Assembly: GCF_022814725.1 (NCBI RefSeq)
Contig: NZ_CP093442.1
Span: 2,604,001 to 2,668,000, forward strand
Direction: 5' to 3'
Source: Bdellovibrio reynosensis
GTDB taxonomy: Bacteria > Bdellovibrionota > Bdellovibrionia > Bdellovibrionales > Bdellovibrionaceae
Length of the DNA: 64,000 nucleotides
Below the pieces are notes generated by a model. The model was given only the letters and a program-made list of their open reading frames with translations, had not been told where the DNA came from and did not search any database. Shown piece after piece: positions 16,172-24,226 of this stretch. The position numbers and the translations under genes were made by a program. Every line of letters starts with the position of its first letter. The first letter of the stretch is position 1.

Positions 16172-17484
16172 GGCTTATAAAATTCCAACACTACAAAGTC
16201 AGGAGAAATAATCTTAACTTCTCGATACTGCCATTGTTGTTCGGAAAGCCACGAAGGTAAACCATTTCCCTGACGTTTAACTAAATAAAACTTTCTATCG
16301 GAAGGAACCGCTTCTGGAAGAGTGTCAAAAAAATCAAAGCGGCTAATACCTTTTAATTTAAATACAGGAACTTTGCTAAAGTACCATAGGGACGCAGCCA
16401 TTTGATAGGAGCTTGCGTACAGTGGAGAATAATCCCGTGTAAGTGTACTTAATTCTTGAAACACAAACGGTTCAGCAACTTTATCACTTAAATTTCGAAG
16501 CTTTGGAATGAAAAGCGTTGCGATCACCAGCAACGTTATTGTGCCCCAGAAAAATACGTAATATCGAAGCCAGCTGCGAATCTTTGGGTGAAAAACCGCC
16601 AAAGCCAACATTGCCGGGTAAGCGATGATAGGCCAATTGGCTTCAACTAAAGCTCTAAAGGATGTCAAAAGGAAGAAGAGCAAAGGCCCCCAACCAAAAT
16701 ATATTAAACATCTTAAAGGATTTGGAACTTTAGCCTTAACAGCAGCCCAAGCAACAAGTGGGAATAATATAACTATTTGACCCAACACATAGGTGATTGT
16801 CCAACTTGGCGAATATCCTTCTCGCTCTAACCCGTGTTTAAGTTGAAATTCAAATGAAGCAAAATCATTTTGAATATTCCATAATATAACCGGAGCACAA
16901 AAGATAAGCCCCGTTATGATCGTAAGAAGCACGCCTAAAGGTCTTACTTCTTTCCATTTTTTTTCAGCGAATAAATAGGCTAACAGGCACGGCACAAAAA
17001 GGACGATGTGATATTTTGCGCAAAACCCAAGTCCCAAGGCGGCGCCTAAAGCTAGATACTTACCCAATGACTTTTGTTCAAGTGCTTGTATCGCAAATAA
17101 AATTGAAAGAGACCAAAAAAATACGACCGGTAAATCAGGGGTCACGATCAAAGAACCAAAACCTAATAACGGGGAAAACAGAACAAGATAAACCCACAAC
17201 TTCAGTTTTTCTAAATCGATCTTATCTTTAAGAATGAAGTACCATACTGTGATCGTAAGATGCCCCAAGATCACCGCGGGCCAACGAACGGCATGCATCA
17301 GGGGCTCTAGGAATTGCCCGATAGAAAAAAGCCAACTTACCATGGGTGGGTGATCAAAATAACTTAACTGCAAACGCTGGGCCCACACCCAGTAATAAGC
17401 TTCATCTGCGCTTAGTGGGATAAGCGCAGAAAGCACCAACTTAACTAATAAACTTATAAGCCAAAGGCGGCGAAGGTCTTTCAA
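16168..17484 (-). CDS. GT39-type membrane glycosyltransferase (PMT/ArnT-like)
   Basis: 438 residues with about ten hydrophobic helices. The first periplasmic loop has the diagnostic SADEAYYWVWAQRLQLSYFDHPPMVSW, with the paired acidic residues used by lipid-phosphate-sugar transferases. GFCAKYHIVLFVPCL and GLIFCAPVILWNIQNDFASFEFQLKHG are further family blocks. It probably transfers a sugar from a polyprenyl phosphate donor to an envelope acceptor; substrate unknown. It starts 2 nt after the RodZ-like stop and overlaps the PHP-like gene. Confidence 0.85.
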   Translation of the reverse strand: MKDLRRLWLISLLVKLVLSALIPLSADEAYYWVWAQRLQLSYFDHPPMVSWLFSIGQFLEPLMHAVRWPAVILGHLTITVWYFILKDKIDLEKLKLWVYLVLFSPLLGFGSLIVTPDLPVVFFWSLSILFAIQALEQKSLGKYLALGAALGLGFCAKYHIVLFVPCLLAYLFAEKKWKEVRPLGVLLTIITGLIFCAPVILWNIQNDFASFEFQLKHGLEREGYSPSWTITYVLGQIVILFPLVAWAAVKAKVPNPLRCLIYFGWGPLLFFLLTSFRALVEANWPIIAYPAMLALAVFHPKIRSWLRYYVFFWGTITLLVIATLFIPKLRNLSDKVAEPFVFQELSTLTRDYSPLYASSYQMAASLWYFSKVPVFKLKGISRFDFFDTLPEAVPSDRKFYLVKRQGNGLPSWLSEQQWQYREVKIISPDFVVLEFYKP

Positions 17485-17486
17485 GA

Positions 17487-18647
17487 CTAGTAGCTCAATC
17501 TAATTGGTTTCCCAAGGTCGCCAGGAATTCCGACTTCTTTACCATTCAAGATAAGATTGACGGCGCCTCCGTTAGAGAAACCGATTTTTAAACCACTTTT
17601 ACTTTTAAAAGTATGAACTTGTTCTGCTGAGAGTTTTATCTTTTGCGGTTTTCCGTTTGGAGCAGAGTACTCAATTTCAACAGAATCTAAGGCTTCAACG
17701 ATGAGTTCTACAGGTTTTGCCTCTTTTGGTGTGGGGGTCGGCGTTGGAGTTGGTGTCGGAGTCGGTGTCGGTGTCGCTGTAGGAGTCGCAGCTGCCGTTG
17801 TAGTTGGGGTTGGCGACGGCGAAGCCGTGGCCGTCATAGTCGGCTTAGCTGCCGCCGTGGAAGTAGCTGCCGGCGTCGCTGTTGTGGTCGCAGTAGCCGA
17901 GGTCGTCGGAGCTTGAGTAGAAATCGTAGGGGAAGTAGCTGGAGTTGTTAGAGCACTGATTGCCGCACCATTGCTGCTGGGTGAAGCTTCTGTGTCAGCA
18001 TCGACATCGGAGGTTGTATTCTGAGCTTCAGGTACAACCGGAGTTGCGCCTTCCATGGTTTCAGCAACTTCATTGCTTGGTACTTCGGCTTCTTTTGAAT
18101 ATTTATCGATCATCTTTTTGGTGAAAAGAATAAGACCGATTAAAACAACTCCAACGATAATAATGGCTACGTTACGGGTTGTTTTGCTTTCGTTTAAAGA
18201 TTTTAAATCAGATTTTTTTGAAGAAGGCGGTGGGGTCACACGGATAGGCGTTACTGTCGCCTCTTTAGCAGCAACTTCCTTGGCTGGTACTTCCTTCGCG
18301 GGAGCTTCTTTTGCAATTGAATCGGCAGCAGGAACAGTCGGTTGCGGAACCCCCGCTGTCTCTGCAGGTGGGGTCACAGTTTCAGTAGGACGCAGGTAAG
18401 GCTTAGGTTTTGTCGAACCCATTTCTTCATAGAAAATTTCTAAAACTTTATCTGAATCTAAATGTAAAAAGTTTGCGTAGCTTTGTACAAAGCCGCGCAA
18501 AAAAGTTTTTGCCGGAAGATGCACTTCATCGGCTTCTTCAATTGCTTTTAAAACCTTGCTGTTGATTTTAAGAGAAAGGCCGATTTCGTGTAGGGATAAG
18601 CCTTTTTCTTCACGCGCTTTCCTTAAGATTTCACCGGTCTTTTTCAT
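17487..18647 (-). CDS. RodZ-like cell-shape protein
   Basis: 386 residues. The N-terminal HTH of RodZ type covers 1-75 (GEILRKAREEKGLSLHEIGLSLKINSKVLKAIEEAD and the FLRGFVQSYANFLHLD signature). A Pro/Ala-rich linker precedes one transmembrane helix (NVAIIIVGVVLIGLILFTKKMI, about 155-176). The periplasmic part is a very long Thr/Pro/Ala linker ending in eight TP units, then a C-terminal DUF4115-like beta domain (from about 310). RodZ ties MreB filaments to the wall-synthesis machinery. It shares one base with the upstream lipoprotein gene. The linker DNA is a short-period repeat and may vary in length. Confidence 0.85.
   Translation of the reverse strand: MKKTGEILRKAREEKGLSLHEIGLSLKINSKVLKAIEEADEVHLPAKTFLRGFVQSYANFLHLDSDKVLEIFYEEMGSTKPKPYLRPTETVTPPAETAGVPQPTVPAADSIAKEAPAKEVPAKEVAAKEATVTPIRVTPPPSSKKSDLKSLNESKTTRNVAIIIVGVVLIGLILFTKKMIDKYSKEAEVPSNEVAETMEGATPVVPEAQNTTSDVDADTEASPSSNGAAISALTTPATSPTISTQAPTTSATATTTATPAATSTAAAKPTMTATASPSPTPTTTAAATPTATPTPTPTPTPTPTPTPKEAKPVELIVEALDSVEIEYSAPNGKPQKIKLSAEQVHTFKSKSGLKIGFSNGGAVNLILNGKEVGIPGDLGKPIRLSY
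17727..17774 (-). repeat. Threonine-proline codon repeat in the RodZ-like gene
   Basis: Eight consecutive Thr-Pro codon pairs written with ACN and CCN codons, so the DNA is an imperfect 6-bp repeat. Codons at wobble positions differ, which should limit slippage, but copy number could still vary between strains. Confidence 0.75.
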
Positions 18648-19402
18648 TAGTGTCCCTTTCGCAGCAAACTTAGCATACCTTTAGCTTTATCACGGTATTT
18701 GCCATTAGGATAATACTTCACCACTTCTTCAAACCGCGTCTGAGATTTAGATTTTTCGCCAAGGCGGTAGTAAGCTAAAGCACTGTAGTAATGGGGTTCG
18801 TCGTATAAACTTTTTTGACAAAAACTGATGGCGCGGTCCAGCGCCTCACTAGCTCTATGATAATCTTCAGCCTCAAAATAGCTTCGACCAACATATGTGT
18901 TTGAAATGCAATCATCAGGTGTATTTTCAAGCACCTTGATAAAGCTTTTGCGAGCGCCTGAGTAATCCTTTTGATTAAACTTAGCCAAGCCCAAATTTAT
19001 ATAGGCTTTTTCCGGACTGGGATAAGTGAGATCATCTAAAACTATTTTCAGCTCTTTTTCGGCTTCGGCAAATTGCCCCTTTTCAATTAACACACGCGAA
19101 AGATTATTTCGGGCTTCGGTGTACTTAGGATCAATTTCAAGAGCTTTATTCAAATGCTTCGACGCTAAATCTTGGCGATCTCTGAAAAAATAAACCAAAC
19201 CTAAATTGTTTTGAATGACGGCATTGTCAGAATCAAGTTCTTCAGCCTTTAAAAGGTCCCTAAGGGCATAAGGGTAATTGCCACTTTCAAGTTGGGAAAT
19301 TCCCATTCTTAAAAACAGTTCTGCTTTTTCTTTTTTTTGCTTACTTTGACTGGCGCAGCCTAAGAGTGAAAGCAAGCTGATAGCGATAATCCATTTACGC
19401 AT
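18647..19402 (-). CDS. TPR lipoprotein, PilF/PilW-like
   Basis: 251 residues. A lipoprotein signal (MRKWIIAISLLSLLGCASQ, lipobox LLGC) is followed by at least five TPR units from about residue 25 (RMGISQLESGNYPYALRDLLKAEELDSDNAVIQNNLGLVYFF, and so on). Length and layout match type IV pilus stability proteins of the PilF/PilW type, which sit on the inner leaflet of the outer membrane and help assemble secretin. The link to pili is inference, because no pil genes flank it. Its last base is the first base of the rodZ-like start codon, so the two are tightly coupled. Confidence 0.75.
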   Translation of the reverse strand: MRKWIIAISLLSLLGCASQSKQKKEKAELFLRMGISQLESGNYPYALRDLLKAEELDSDNAVIQNNLGLVYFFRDRQDLASKHLNKALEIDPKYTEARNNLSRVLIEKGQFAEAEKELKIVLDDLTYPSPEKAYINLGLAKFNQKDYSGARKSFIKVLENTPDDCISNTYVGRSYFEAEDYHRASEALDRAISFCQKSLYDEPHYYSALAYYRLGEKSKSQTRFEEVVKYYPNGKYRDKAKGMLSLLRKGH

Positions 19403-19426
19403 GAATAAAAAGGTATCATTAGAGGA

Positions 19427-20575
19427 TTAAGAGTCAACCACCAGCTCAGCAATAGTCTCAACATGGTCTGTCTGCGGAAACATCTCGAACGTTTGAACCC
19501 GCGATAGTTTAAATGATTTTCCAAGTTTCTGTGCCCAGGCAAAAAGCCAGTTCAAGTCACGGGCTAAGGAAACGGGGTGACAACTGATGTAGATAATTTT
19601 TCTTGGTGGGGTTTGAGCAAGCTTTTTCATAATTTCTTCACTTGCTCCCGCGCGAGGAGGATCTAATACCACCAGGTCTTCGCGGCCGATGACCGCCTTT
19701 TTCATATAATTTTCTACATCTGAAAGAAAATACTTAATGGGCTTATTTCCAATCCTGGACTTAGCCCTTTCGACTAGTTTTGGATTAAGCTCAACCCCAT
19801 GAATGGTTGCGATAGAGTATTTTGCAGCTAAAGGGAAAGTGAAGTTTCCCGAACCTGCATAAAGATCGAACACGTTTTTATATGAATAATCACCAGCCCA
19901 TTCTAAGGCAGTGGCAACAAGGTCTTCATTTTGAAAACGGTTTACTTGGGAAAAACCAACACCGTCGTCGTCATCAGTGATCAAGCCGTAGCGAATATCA
20001 CCTTCTTCAGCGATATACATTTCTAGTTTTAGCAAATCCTGAGATCGTTTCTGTTCAGCAAAAGCACGCACTTCAGGAAACTTCGCGGTTAGGTCTTCTT
20101 CAGTAATAGGGCAATCTTTAATATCAACTATGGCGTGGGAGTTTCGTGCAAAGAAACCGAAATTTCCATTCTTAAATTTGGGTTGAATTCGATTGCGGTA
20201 ACGTAAACTGCGAGGACTTGCTTTAATCGGAAGATATTCAAACTCAACACCACGGTTGAATTTCTGAATAGTTTCTAATACCAGTTGTTGTTTTTGCGAC
20301 CGTTGTTCTTCTTCAGTAATTTGTTGCCAATTGCACCCGCCACAAACAAGCGCGACGGGACACGGCGGAGTTCTGCGTGAAGGTCCGGGTTTAAGAATTT
20401 TAACTATCTTCGCTTCAGCAAAATTTTTCTTTTTTAAAGTGATCTCAACCGTAAGTTCATCTGCTGGCGCCGCAAGCGGAATGAACAAAACCATTCCCTC
20501 ATGACGAGCGATACCAGCGCCACCGATGGCCATCTTTTCAATGGTGACGTTAATTTGTGAACCGCGGCTTAACAC
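19427..20575 (-). CDS. RNA uracil-C5 methyltransferase (RlmD/TrmA family)
   Basis: 382 residues with a GTG start. A TRAM domain (1-60) is followed by the 4Fe-4S cysteines C72, C78, C81 and C155 and a Rossmann methyltransferase domain. Motif I is FDLYAGSGNFTFPLA (from 236), motif IV is VVLDPPRAG, and the catalytic cysteine is C332 in YISCHPVSLARDL. The iron-sulfur set points to RlmD/RlmC-like 23S rRNA m5U enzymes rather than TrmA. The exact target is not resolved. It is the first gene of the operon that continues into the lipoprotein, RodZ, GT39 and PHP genes (gap 24 nt). Confidence 0.88.
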   Translation of the reverse strand: MLSRGSQINVTIEKMAIGGAGIARHEGMVLFIPLAAPADELTVEITLKKKNFAEAKIVKILKPGPSRRTPPCPVALVCGGCNWQQITEEEQRSQKQQLVLETIQKFNRGVEFEYLPIKASPRSLRYRNRIQPKFKNGNFGFFARNSHAIVDIKDCPITEEDLTAKFPEVRAFAEQKRSQDLLKLEMYIAEEGDIRYGLITDDDDGVGFSQVNRFQNEDLVATALEWAGDYSYKNVFDLYAGSGNFTFPLAAKYSIATIHGVELNPKLVERAKSRIGNKPIKYFLSDVENYMKKAVIGREDLVVLDPPRAGASEEIMKKLAQTPPRKIIYISCHPVSLARDLNWLFAWAQKLGKSFKLSRVQTFEMFPQTDHVETIAELVVDS

Positions 20576-20621
20576 TTAAAATCCTTTACCCGACTGTGAA
20601 ATATGCATTCAGCATAGAAGC

Positions 20622-20649
20622 AAAAAGGGAGCTTGTGGCTCCCTTTTTT
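20622..20649. terminator. Terminator after ndk
   Basis: An 11-bp perfect stem (AAAAAGGGAGC, 20622-20632, with 20638-20648) with a TTGTG loop is flanked by A-run and T-run, so it works in both directions. It lies just downstream of the ndk stop on the minus strand. Confidence 0.93.
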
Positions 20650-20685
20650 ATTAAGAAACAAAAATCTGTATCTTAGTTTTAAAAA

Positions 20686-21111
20686 CTATACGTTGCAGAT
20701 CTCGTGTTTTTCGAAGAACAAAGCAAGTTCGCGAGCTGCAGAAGCTGCGCTGTCAGAACCGTGAACTGCGTTTTCACCAACGTTGTCACCGAATTTAGCG
20801 CGAACTGTTCCGGCGTTTGCTTTTTTAGGATCAGTAGCACCCATGATTTCGCGGTTTTTAAGAACTGCGTTTTCACCTTGAAGGCACATCAAAGCAACTG
20901 GACCAGAAGTCATGAAAGATACTAGTTCACCGAAGAAAGGACGCTCTTTGTGTTCAGCGTAGAATTCTTCAGCTTTAGCTTTAGAAAGAATAGTGATTTT
21001 AGCAGCAGCGATTTTCAAGCCGTTTGCTTCAAACATGCTGATGATGTCGCCGATAGCGTTTTTCTTCATCGCGTTTGGCTTAATGATTGAGAATGTTTGT
21101 TCGATAGCCAT
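20686..21111 (-). CDS. ndk: Nucleoside diphosphate kinase
   Basis: 141 residues. [18 protein letters not shown] begins the ferredoxin-like fold, and ENAVHGSDS carries the catalytic phosphohistidine. Every NDK block is intact, including [14 protein letters not shown] and RAKFG. It equilibrates NTP pools. AAGGAG precedes the ATG by 6 nt. It starts 13 nt after a small secreted-protein gene and probably shares its promoter, an unusual pairing. Confidence 0.97.
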   Translation of the reverse strand: MAIEQTFSIIKPNAMKKNAIGDIISMFEANGLKIAAAKITILSKAKAEEFYAEHKERPFFGELVSFMTSGPVALMCLQGENAVLKNREIMGATDPKKANAGTVRAKFGDNVGENAVHGSDSAASAARELALFFEKHEICNV

Positions 21112-21124
21112 GGTATCTCCTTAT

Positions 21125-21421
21125 TTATAAACAGTCTGTTTTTGTGATTTCGAAGAACTTGGGAGTTTTAACGAATTGAGTGACACATGTCCACACATGC
21201 TTCGTTCCATCCACTTTGTTTAAAGTGATTTCGGTTTTCACCGCTAGGTCATGTTCTTTTTCTGGAGTGGTGAAATCTTGGTAAGTGACTTCGTAATTCA
21301 TGAAAGCGTTTAAGCCCAAAGTGAACTCCGCGTCTTCCATAGCCATAATACCGATTTCATCAACTCTTCCAGCCATTGCTGTTGAACCAATGAGAAGAAT
21401 AAAGATGAATAATCTCTTCAT
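21125..21421 (-). CDS. Small secreted protein, unknown function
   Basis: 98 residues. Signal peptide MKRLFIFILLIGSTAMAG, then an 80-residue mature domain with two cysteines (WTCVTQ and the C-terminal TDCL) that could form one disulfide. The content is mostly beta-like (YEVTYQDFTTPEKEHDLAVKTEITLNK). No family is recognised. AGGGACG lies before the ATG. Directly upstream of ndk (13-nt gap), it seems to be the first gene of that transcript. Confidence 0.75.
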   Translation of the reverse strand: MKRLFIFILLIGSTAMAGRVDEIGIMAMEDAEFTLGLNAFMNYEVTYQDFTTPEKEHDLAVKTEITLNKVDGTKHVWTCVTQFVKTPKFFEITKTDCL

Positions 21422-21447
21422 GTTAGCGTCCCTTTTATGAGGGCTCT

Positions 21448-21476
21448 TGGATAAGCTCTTAGCGGGACAGAGTCAA
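21448..21476 (-). promoter_or_regulatory. Candidate sigma-70 promoter for the secreted-protein/ndk transcript
   Basis: On the minus strand TTGACT (21471-21476) and TATCCA (21448-21453) are spaced 17 nt apart, about 26 nt before the ATG at 21421. The -35 is good and the -10 only half matches. Confidence 0.45.
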
Positions 21477-21522
21477 TAAATTTTGCCACAGAAGGTCATT
21501 AAAAAGGCAAATAAAAACGGAA

Positions 21523-22266
21523 TTAGAACCGAAATTTAAGCGCGATAGACAAGCCAAAGCTTTTATCGCTTTTGCAGCCTTTGTCGCAATCCTTAGGCAG
21601 ATCGACCGAAATGGATTTAATGGTGGTAAGAAGCTTTACAATGCTTGGTAGCATATTTCCATCCACAGTAAAGGGCTCTTCTTCTTCAGAGCTTACTTCA
21701 ATATTTTGACCGATGCTTACTGCCTTACGTTCAAGCATTGCTGCGAACTTATTTAACGTTTCAACTTTAGAGCCCTTAGAACGAAGCACGAAAGGCACCG
21801 AGAACAGTTTATAATTTAGAACACTCAAAGCGCTCAATTCAGCCATTCTTATTTGCGATACTGCCTGAGTTTTTTTATGGTTCATGATCTTCAATGTATG
21901 ATCCAGCTCTTCAGTGTCTGAAATCAAAATGAAAGTTTCTTGGTCAATGATTGAAGAATCGCTAAGCTTGATCGCAAGACTGTTTCCTTTTTTTGCCTTT
22001 AAATCTTCCGTTGTAAAATCGAACTCTGATACGGGAGTAGAAACAAGGATGACCGAAATTGGTTTTCTTCCGTCCTGGGCGCAAAGAGCCTTAAGGTCGG
22101 CTTTGGGTGCCATGCTTTTCACTCTTAAGGTCGCCATTTCGCAGGCTTGGTGATCGCGGGTATCAAATGCTAAAAGGATTCCGCGCGTGAATGCGTACTC
22201 TTCAGCTGAAGCGGCTAGCGAAACAAACAGCGATAAAATGGCAGTGAAGAAAGCACGTTTTTTCAT
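21523..22266 (-). CDS. Secreted protein of unknown function
   Basis: 247 residues. Signal peptide (MKKRAFFTAILSLFVSLAASA), then a mixed alpha/beta domain with early cysteines (QACEMATLRVKSM, LKALCAQD) and a cysteine pair near the C-terminus (KDCDKGCKSDKS). It ends with SIALKFRF, whose C-terminal phenylalanine after alternating residues resembles an outer-membrane beta-strand end, but there is no barrel-like repeat before it. No domain is recognised. It stands alone, with about 100 nt of non-coding DNA on both sides. Confidence 0.7.
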   Translation of the reverse strand: MKKRAFFTAILSLFVSLAASAEEYAFTRGILLAFDTRDHQACEMATLRVKSMAPKADLKALCAQDGRKPISVILVSTPVSEFDFTTEDLKAKKGNSLAIKLSDSSIIDQETFILISDTEELDHTLKIMNHKKTQAVSQIRMAELSALSVLNYKLFSVPFVLRSKGSKVETLNKFAAMLERKAVSIGQNIEVSSEEEEPFTVDGNMLPSIVKLLTTIKSISVDLPKDCDKGCKSDKSFGLSIALKFRF

Positions 22267-22398
22267 GCCTTAGTTTTAGCACGGGCCTAAGATGTTCTTA
22301 GATAGTTCTTGTCCCCGAAGGAATAATTTCTAAACCGACAAAAGTTTAAACAATGGCCCAAACAGATGTTTAAGCCAGGTAAGTTAAATGGCTGAAAA

Positions 22399-24072
22399 CT
22401 ATAGGGTTTGCAGGAACATAATCAGGTTCTTTTTGTCTTCGGGTGAAAGGATTTCCACGCCATCTTTGACAAAAATGCGCTCATCATGACCCATGTTTCC
22501 CATGCCTTTCTTGCGAGTATCGAAGTGATGTTCTGCGGTTTTCCATGCCTTTGGCGTCTTATTGCCAAGCGGGTACCCGTTACACTCGAAATCGAAATCG
22601 GTGGCTGGATTTATCGCATCACCTGAATAATAGGCGACAGGTCTTTTTGCCGCTGGGGTTAGAAGCGCACAAAGATTTGGAACTGAGTTGTTATGGAAGT
22701 ATGGCCAGCGTGCCCAGATACCAACTAGTGGTGGGGGCACGTAGCCTTCTTGCGCTTTGATTAGGATGTTGTTTCTTTTAGAAATCTCAAGGTTGTTCAG
22801 TTGCTCAAGGGACTTCATTCCTAAACGGCGATAAGGATCTGTGCCAACATCGACAACTGGAGTCGTTTGTTTGTAACGAACTTTCGTCGTTTTTAACTGC
22901 GCAACTAAAGGCAAATTTTCAGAGCCCGGTGCATTCCAAGCTTTGTCATAATTACCGTGGCATTTTGCGCAATTGGCTTTGAAAATGCCTTCACCGATTT
23001 TAGCGCGATCAAGATCAATCATTTCTGCAGGGAAGAAGTCTGTGATCAGTGGCGCTTCACTTGAAAAAACTGCCGTCGTTAAGTCTTTGATGATTTCTGA
23101 ATTCGCATCAAGCCACTTTTCAAGTTCAACTAAATCAGAACCACGGCCAATTTCATTCCAAATAATATTTGTGAAGATCGGATTACCACTGACCACACTG
23201 CCATCAGATAACCAGCGATTTTTATATTTTAAATTCCACCACACGGCAGGTTTTGAATCGGCCGGTTTATTATCTAAAAAGGCATCACGGCGTGGGAACT
23301 TCGCAAACCATTCGTTAAAGCTTGCGTAACCATCTTGAGAACGACGATTCAACGAAAGACTGACCTGCGCTAAAGAAGTATCTAATCCCAAAGCAATAGG
23401 CTGTTTTAAAGAAACAAAGCGCAGATTATTTTTAGACTCTGCTAACAGATCTCGCTCGGCACTAGTGGCGCCGGTGTAGTACTGGAAAATATGTGGATCA
23501 GTAACTGCCATGACACTTTTAGCTTTTATGAAAAACTCATTGGCCTTCGGAAAACGATTGGTCATTCCTAAAACAGTTTTTCCAAACAGGTTGCTGGAGT
23601 GGCAGGCAGCGCAGCTGAAGGTGAAACCCTTGGCACCGTTTCTTTCGATAATCCCTAAACCCATTAACTCTTCAGGCCGAAAGTTCTGAGGATAAGGGAC
23701 TGCGTAAACACCCGTGTCTGATTCAAGTGGGTAAGGATGAAGTCCTAGGTTTTTTAATACATCGTTAAAGGACTTATATCCGCTGACGTTTTGAATAAGT
23801 CCTTGAATCCAACTTTTAAAGGGATTGCCATTATCTGACTCAATAAGCTTTTTAAATGGTAAATACGGGGGAAGCATTCCCGTGATAGTTACTGGATAGA
23901 TTTGCGCATGAATCTTTCCATTGCGTTGATAGTTTAAGAAATCAGTCTCAGACCATTCATAAATATTTTGGCGACCACCTTCAGGTACCAAGACTCCTTC
24001 AGACCAATCAGGAGAAGCTTGGGTATTGAAGGAAAGACTTACGAAAAGTAATACCAGAATGATTTGTTTCAT
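22399..24072 (-). CDS. Exported di-haem c-type cytochrome (RoxA-like layout)
   Basis: 557 residues from the ATG at 24072, which begins a clear signal peptide (MKQIILVLLFVSLSFNTQA). Two haem c sites are visible: CAACH (154-158) and CAKCH (368-372). The C-terminal block RWPYFHNNSVPNLCALLTPAAKRP and the late MGNMGHDERI resemble di-haem proteins of the RoxA/peroxidase-like group, in which a conserved region around the second haem supplies ligands. Expected location is periplasm or outside the cell. The substrate cannot be told from sequence; rubber cleavage should not be assumed. It is divergent from the K+ channel gene. Confidence 0.8.
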   Translation of the reverse strand: MKQIILVLLFVSLSFNTQASPDWSEGVLVPEGGRQNIYEWSETDFLNYQRNGKIHAQIYPVTITGMLPPYLPFKKLIESDNGNPFKSWIQGLIQNVSGYKSFNDVLKNLGLHPYPLESDTGVYAVPYPQNFRPEELMGLGIIERNGAKGFTFSCAACHSSNLFGKTVLGMTNRFPKANEFFIKAKSVMAVTDPHIFQYYTGATSAERDLLAESKNNLRFVSLKQPIALGLDTSLAQVSLSLNRRSQDGYASFNEWFAKFPRRDAFLDNKPADSKPAVWWNLKYKNRWLSDGSVVSGNPIFTNIIWNEIGRGSDLVELEKWLDANSEIIKDLTTAVFSSEAPLITDFFPAEMIDLDRAKIGEGIFKANCAKCHGNYDKAWNAPGSENLPLVAQLKTTKVRYKQTTPVVDVGTDPYRRLGMKSLEQLNNLEISKRNNILIKAQEGYVPPPLVGIWARWPYFHNNSVPNLCALLTPAAKRPVAYYSGDAINPATDFDFECNGYPLGNKTPKAWKTAEHHFDTRKKGMGNMGHDERIFVKDGVEILSPEDKKNLIMFLQTL

Positions 24073-24226
24073 GACCCTTGAATATTTCCTGGACCCCAAG
24101 TCTGACAACTACATTTTAGGCAATGTATATGCGAAAAAATGCCATGACCTCAGGCCAGTTATATTTGATTTAGGAACCCAAATTTCAAGCCTTTTGCAGA
24201 CTGAATTTGGTGCCGAAAAATAGACC

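Noticed and set aside
17727-17774. Possible CRISPR-like repeat
   Set aside because: No spacers or regular spacing; it is codon-level Thr-Pro repetition in a coding region.
17701-17916. VGVGVG repeat ORF on the plus strand
   Set aside because: Antisense of the TP repeat in the RodZ-like gene. No ribosome binding site.
22399-24072. Call of a rubber oxygenase
   Set aside because: Haem motifs and layout are shared by several di-haem groups. Specific RoxA residues were not confirmed, so only a general call is given.
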